A stretch of DNA of 64,000 nt from Nectonema munidae. Taxonomy: Eukaryota > Nematomorpha > Nectonematoida > Nectonematidae. Made by a program: the position numbers and the translations under genes. The stretch is taken from NCBI GenBank assembly GCA_030549495.1, contig JAUIRK010000832.1, positions 62,001-126,000 of the forward strand. The letters are read 5' to 3'. The notes under the pieces were generated by a model. The model saw only the letters and a program-made list of their open reading frames with translations, searched no databases and was not told where the DNA came from. This document shows, piece after piece, positions 28,401 to 34,400 of the stretch. The stretch's first letter is position 1. Every line of letters starts with the position of its first letter.

Positions 28401-31400
28401 TTTGTATATGAATCTTCTGCTTTTTAATAAATTTCGTCTGATTTTTCTCGTCACTAAAGGGTTTAATACAAACACTCAACATCGTTTTTAATCTTTAGTA
28501 GTATTTCCTCTTACTTTAGTGGTTATTTGAATGATTATTATTTTTTTCAAATATTAGTTTTTCATTTCTTCTATTGTAATTAAACATTACCATATAAAAT
28601 ATGCCATACTCTAAATAGTTATTTATAAATTCATTTGATAACCTTATTTAAATATTTTTATTTTTATACGACTTATTATTTGGCTTTTGATTTAACAAAA
28701 TTTACATATTTTAATTTTAGCCGGTTATATTCATTAACTATTTTAATCATCATTTAGATTTGTGAACCCTACTTTCATTTCAATAGTGTATCTATTTTTA
28801 TTTTATTAAATCTTGATGTTTTTATTTAGAAGGAAGTGCCAAAAAGTTTTAAGATTCCTTTTTATCTACAACCACACCCCTCTCTCTCAATAAAATCTTT
28901 GAAAAGGTCATTTTTCTATTTTAACTTTTTTTCTTAAATCCTGTTTAACACCCCTGCAGACCCCAACAAAATAACTGTTTGCCGTTTTAACCTAACACAA
29001 CACTGTTTTTAAACAAAATGGAAAAACTTTAAACTCTCTTAGACACAAATACCCTTTTTTTAACTTTTTTTTTAATGAATTATAAAATAACTGAATTTTT
29101 TCTACCAGGATAGTAATACATTTATACACTAATATAGAATGTGATGTGAAATATAATAGTGAACTTATAAATCTAATGAGATTATATGAATTGTTTGTCA
29201 AAGAAGAGTTTGAAGAAGATTATGATAATCATATGATGTTGTATTGTGTCTATAGAAAGGGTATGTTGATAAATCAAAAACAAATTGTTACGTGTTATAA
29301 AGCTTGTGTTGTTTAAAAAGATCAACTTCTCATTTTTTCACTGATTTTTCAACATTAGTTGAGTACAAATTAATTCTTAGAATTTTATTTAATCTGATAA
29401 TTGTTTTCACAATTTTTTGTCTGTATCTTTCTTTATATTTTTTTATCTAGTTTAAGTAAGTTTTGAGTTATTAACACTTATTTTGTAATAAAGTTAAATA
29501 ATAGGTGAAATGTCGAACATCATCATCTAAAAAAGTATGATGTAATTAAATTTTGATAGTGGAAAGATTAAGATAGTGTGAATGGGTGTTGGTAAAACAC
29601 AAATTAAACACTGAGAAAAGGAGAACTGAAGTTTAGAGGACTATTCTAAATCAACTTTCAACATGTTCGAAAAGAAAAATTATCTCACAGGTATGAAGAG
29701 ATTAATTTTAACATAAAGTGGTTTGTCGATCTTGACTAAAGTTCAATCAATGGTCCAATTTCAAAATAAAGTCTGAAATTTGTGAAGAATGAAAGTTAAT
29801 TTAAAGATCAAATGGATGGTTGGAATTATTCTAGAAATAAATTGTTTGGTAGATAACGGTGAAAGGGGGATGTATGTCAATCGAGTGTTGAAGAATGGAG
29901 TGAAAGTAGAAAATTTGGAAAGTTATGGGAAAAAAAATTTTATTAGATGAGATGTTTTTAAGGACACAACAAAAACATTTCATTTTAAAGGTAAAATAAA
30001 ATAAATTAATAAATATTTTATTTGTAATTTTAGGTGAAGGATGTTGGGGAAAAGTCAAAAGAAAGAATAAAATATCATTTTGGAAGATGATTGGAGAAAA
30101 ATTGTTTAGTTATTGGAAGTCAAAATCTCGAGGTGTTTTCAAAATAAATGTGAGATTACTGTAGAGTAAGTTTAATAAAGGGTGGATGATGGTGGTTTTA
30201 AAGATTGGTAGAAAGTTTCAACAGAAAAATGAAAGTTCAAAAAAGAAATTTTTATCGATAATATCCTGCACTATAATCTTGTACTCAGTAATGTCAAAAT
30301 TCAATTTTTCACTATACAACTTGTATAACAAGAATGGATCAAGGGATTATACAATTATGAAGTAAAATTTAGAAAAGAAAGTATGAGTTTTACTTAATAA
30401 TTGTAATTTGTTTCAGTCTTGATATAGTAAGACGAATGGACAGTGATGAATCAAGGAGTGGTATGAAGATGAAATTGAGTTGTTGGATTTATGGTGTAGG
30501 AGCATGGGAAGAGGTAGATGAACACAATAAAGAAATGTTTAAAAGTGTTTCAGATAAAGATAACATATCTTGAGAATTTTATAATTGAAGAAAATATAAA
30601 GTGAAGTGAAAATTTTAGAATAACTTTTTGGAGTTGTACGAAGATGTGACAATATTGACAAAGATTTGCAAACATGATGTTAGTGTCAATATGTTTGATC
30701 CACATACAAAGAAGCCAAATGAGATGGAAAAAGAAGATATTTTCAATGAAAGCGATGAGGAAATGGAAGAAGTTCGTTTGTCTAAAAGAAGTATTGAAAT
30801 GAACGAAAAACTGAAAAAGTTTGCTACATCATGAGAAAAACTCTGGAGGATGATCGAAACGAGTTTGAGTTGAAAACTATCTGTAAATTTACGAAGAAAA
30901 AAATAACGAATTTTAAGTGTAAATAAATTTTTGATTTATGATATATCAATCGTCTGTTTGAAAAAATTGGGCTCCAATTTTCAAAAATTATTGATAAATA
31001 AATTTTACCCTGTTTTTAACGTGTTATTGAAAAATTACTCTTCCTTCAATGGTGTTAATAAGGTTTGACTGTATTAAAACTTTAATAACTTAAAAAAATT
31101 GGTTCTACTTCGCCATGCACTTAAACATCTAACTGACTCGCTTAGTTTGATTAGTATTGCTAAACTTTTTGTCCAAGTAAATGACTAGCGCAAAAAAATT
31201 GTCAGCTTTTGATTACGATAAAAAAAATTTAATAAATCTTTTATGGATAAAAAATTTTATCCCCTCAAATACCTTCCTACGCCTCTGTTATTCTTTTTGC
31301 CTTTTTCGATTAGCAATTATAAAACTCGAGCTTTAACGTTTGAACTCAAATATTTGCAGCCCTTAATCAAAGATGTCCACCAACTATTGCATACCATGAT

Positions 31401-34400
31401 TTACTGCTTTATTTTGAAAATTTGGCACAAAACTGGATAATACCTTTGATTTAATAAGATTTCCGATTTTTGGCAGAAACAAATTTTCAATTTATTTTCG
31501 AATGCTTTTTATATCCATAGGGAGATCAATTCGAAAACTTCATATTTTTCCTTGGATAATCTCTCTACTCTTTTATTATTTGTTCTATAATGTATACTCA
31601 TTAGGGTGTCCCAAAAAAGTTAAGTTTTATTTTTGTTTTAGGTACATGTTAAATCAATTCTCTAGTCAATAATCAGAAATTGTGCCGAATATCATTCTTT
31701 TTAACGAGAGTTTTCTCACACCTCAAACGAGCCAAAAAAAATTTGAAAAATATATTTTCGACAAAAAACAAAATTTCCTGTTATAAACAATAAACAAACA
31801 TAAAAAAAAACATCAAATTATTTTTCAAAAAAAAACAAAAATTACACAAAATAACTTTTTTTTTGGAGAAGCTATTGCTTTTCTGTTATACTCAATCGTT
31901 TGAAAAAGGGCTTGTTTGTCTTCTTCTTTTTTTGTAATAGAAGAATTAAAAGTTGTGACTAGCGAAACTACTCGCTCACACAAATCATTCACAATTTTTA
32001 AATGAGAGGTAACATCGTTAACGTCGCTGAATTCTTTTGACGCTGAAAATGGGGGAGAAATTTTTAACGAAAAGAAAAAAGACATGGATTGCTTGCTCAA
32101 AAGATCTTCAATTTGAACATTTTTGAATGAAATATCGTTTGCTTCAAAACGTCTCAGATTATATTTTGAAGGTTTCTTATTCAAAAGATTATTTAACAAC
32201 AATTTCTTTTTCTCAGATGTGATAAGAGTGGAAAAAAAGGCTAGAGGTGAAAGGTATCTTAAACTTTTTCATGGCAGTTGTCGCTATTTTAGAATCAATT
32301 TTCTGATAGTCTTCAAGTGTACAAAGAAGATTAAGGTCATTAATTGGAGCATTCACAGCATGTGGAGAGTTAAACCAAGCTTCTACGTAAACTGAAACAA
32401 TGAAAACGCATATTCTTCTCAGACTATTTTCTTCATATTGTGTTAAATCAAACAATGCTCGAAATAAAAATATTTTAAGACAGTATATACACTTTGCCAT
32501 CCAGCGAGCTCTGTTGTAAGCTCCAGGTTGTTTTATTTTATAATTCATCTTTCCTAGAAACGCAAGGCTTAGTTTTAATAATTCTAAATAATCATGACGA
32601 GGTTGCTTTTTTTAAGTTCATTTTTCAAAAATTCCATAACTTCTAGTTTTTTTGTGAAACCCATAGATCAAAAGAATCTTGCTCAACTTGGGTTTCAAAA
32701 GATTTATAAGAATGAGCTGATATAGAAGACCATTTTAATTTAAATCCTTCGAAAATTCCAATAAAAGGACCCGTTGAAACAAAAAATGAATCAAAGACTG
32801 CAGATTGAACAAGCTCCTTTATTAACTCCAGAGTTTAAAGCGGTTGTATTAAAACACAATCCAGCAATCCATGGTAAGCAAGAAGGTTACTTTCAAAACT
32901 GTGTCAGCAATAATCTTAACTGATCCTTGAGACAACTCAGGAACTGCAAGAATTTTTTCAATATTTTTTCGGGATACGATGCCTTTCTGATTTTTTAATT
33001 GAAGAGTTCCTGAGTATTTTGGTGTCAAAATGTATAATTAAAGGAGTATTTGGACAAAAATTTTCCTTGATTATCTGAGCTAAAGAACTTCGAATTTTTT
33101 TTCTTGATCTGTTCATGGAAGAACTTGAAGTGGTAATTTGATTTAAATTAACGCCAGCAGATGACAAGGCTGGAGCAACAATATGCACGGCTTTTCGAAT
33201 AGAAGTGTCTGTTCTGTCTAAAGCGGCTATAAACTCTTCATTATTTAGTATTTCCTTTTGTTTGTTTGTTTTTACGATTTTTGTCGGTGTCTTCCTAAAA
33301 GCTGAAGTTGATGGTGCACAAGATGGCTCATAATCTGCTTCATTTATGTCATTGTCAGAAGAAATTGAAGTATTTTTGCTTTCTAAAGCAACATCTCCAG
33401 AAGCTTTTTCTTCTAAACATTTTTTATAATATAAATTTCTCTTGTTTTTTCTTTTTATATTTTTAGAAAAATTTTTATCTTCTTCACCAATAAAAATATT
33501 TCTCCTTCCTCTTTGATCATTAAAAAAAGCTAAATCTTCTTTGTTTTTTATCAAAATTTTAGATTGTAGATGTGCGATGTCAAACAAACCATTCAATTCT
33601 TTATCAAAGTCTTTAAATTTTTTAGCATGTAAAGCAGATACACGCTTTTTATTTTTCATTAATGTTTCATGTTTTTCATAGATAAAACGTATTTTTTTGG
33701 TAATATAAGACTTGTCTGACGTCTTTAAACTTGCTATATTCCAAAGATTTATCGATTCATTTGCTACCATAATGTTAGATTCGTTAACATTTTTTTCAAA
33801 TTTTTCAAATAAAAAAGTCTTTCTAAAACACATCTTTTAGTCGGAAGTTGCTTACAACTATGAAAGTCGGTTTCACGAATAATTCCAATTGCAAAGACAA
33901 ACTTATTTTTTCTTGTTATTGCCATTATTTTAGATAACTAAAATATAAATATAATTTATAGCATTATAAAAATAAATTATAATTTTTTTTAGATTACACT
34001 CAATATTGTATTTATGTGAATAATTAAAAAAAGCCTACTTTTTTCTGTAATCATCATTTATATTGTAAAACTAAAATAACCTCCAGAGAAGAAAACATAA
34101 AAAACAAAAAAATTAAAAAAAAAACAACATTTAATTTTAAATTAAAATAGTTTTTTTTTGAAAATCAAAACAACAAATAAGAATAAAATTAAAAAATTTT
34201 ATCTAAATTTTGTCTGGATTTATATTTCATGTGGGAGAACCAAACTAGAATGTGCGCGATCAAAAATCTGTAACTTTATTTTTTCCCATTGTGGCTTGGG
34301 ACACCCTAATACTCATTAGTAATTGTAATAAATGAATTATTTATAAACAGTACACCACTAGTTTGCAAGTACACTTTACTTTAGTTTAAATTAGAGTAGT

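Noticed and set aside
32123..32395. 90-codon + strand frame
   Set aside because: Antisense shadow of the transposase-like protein in the TAGGGTGTCCCA element.
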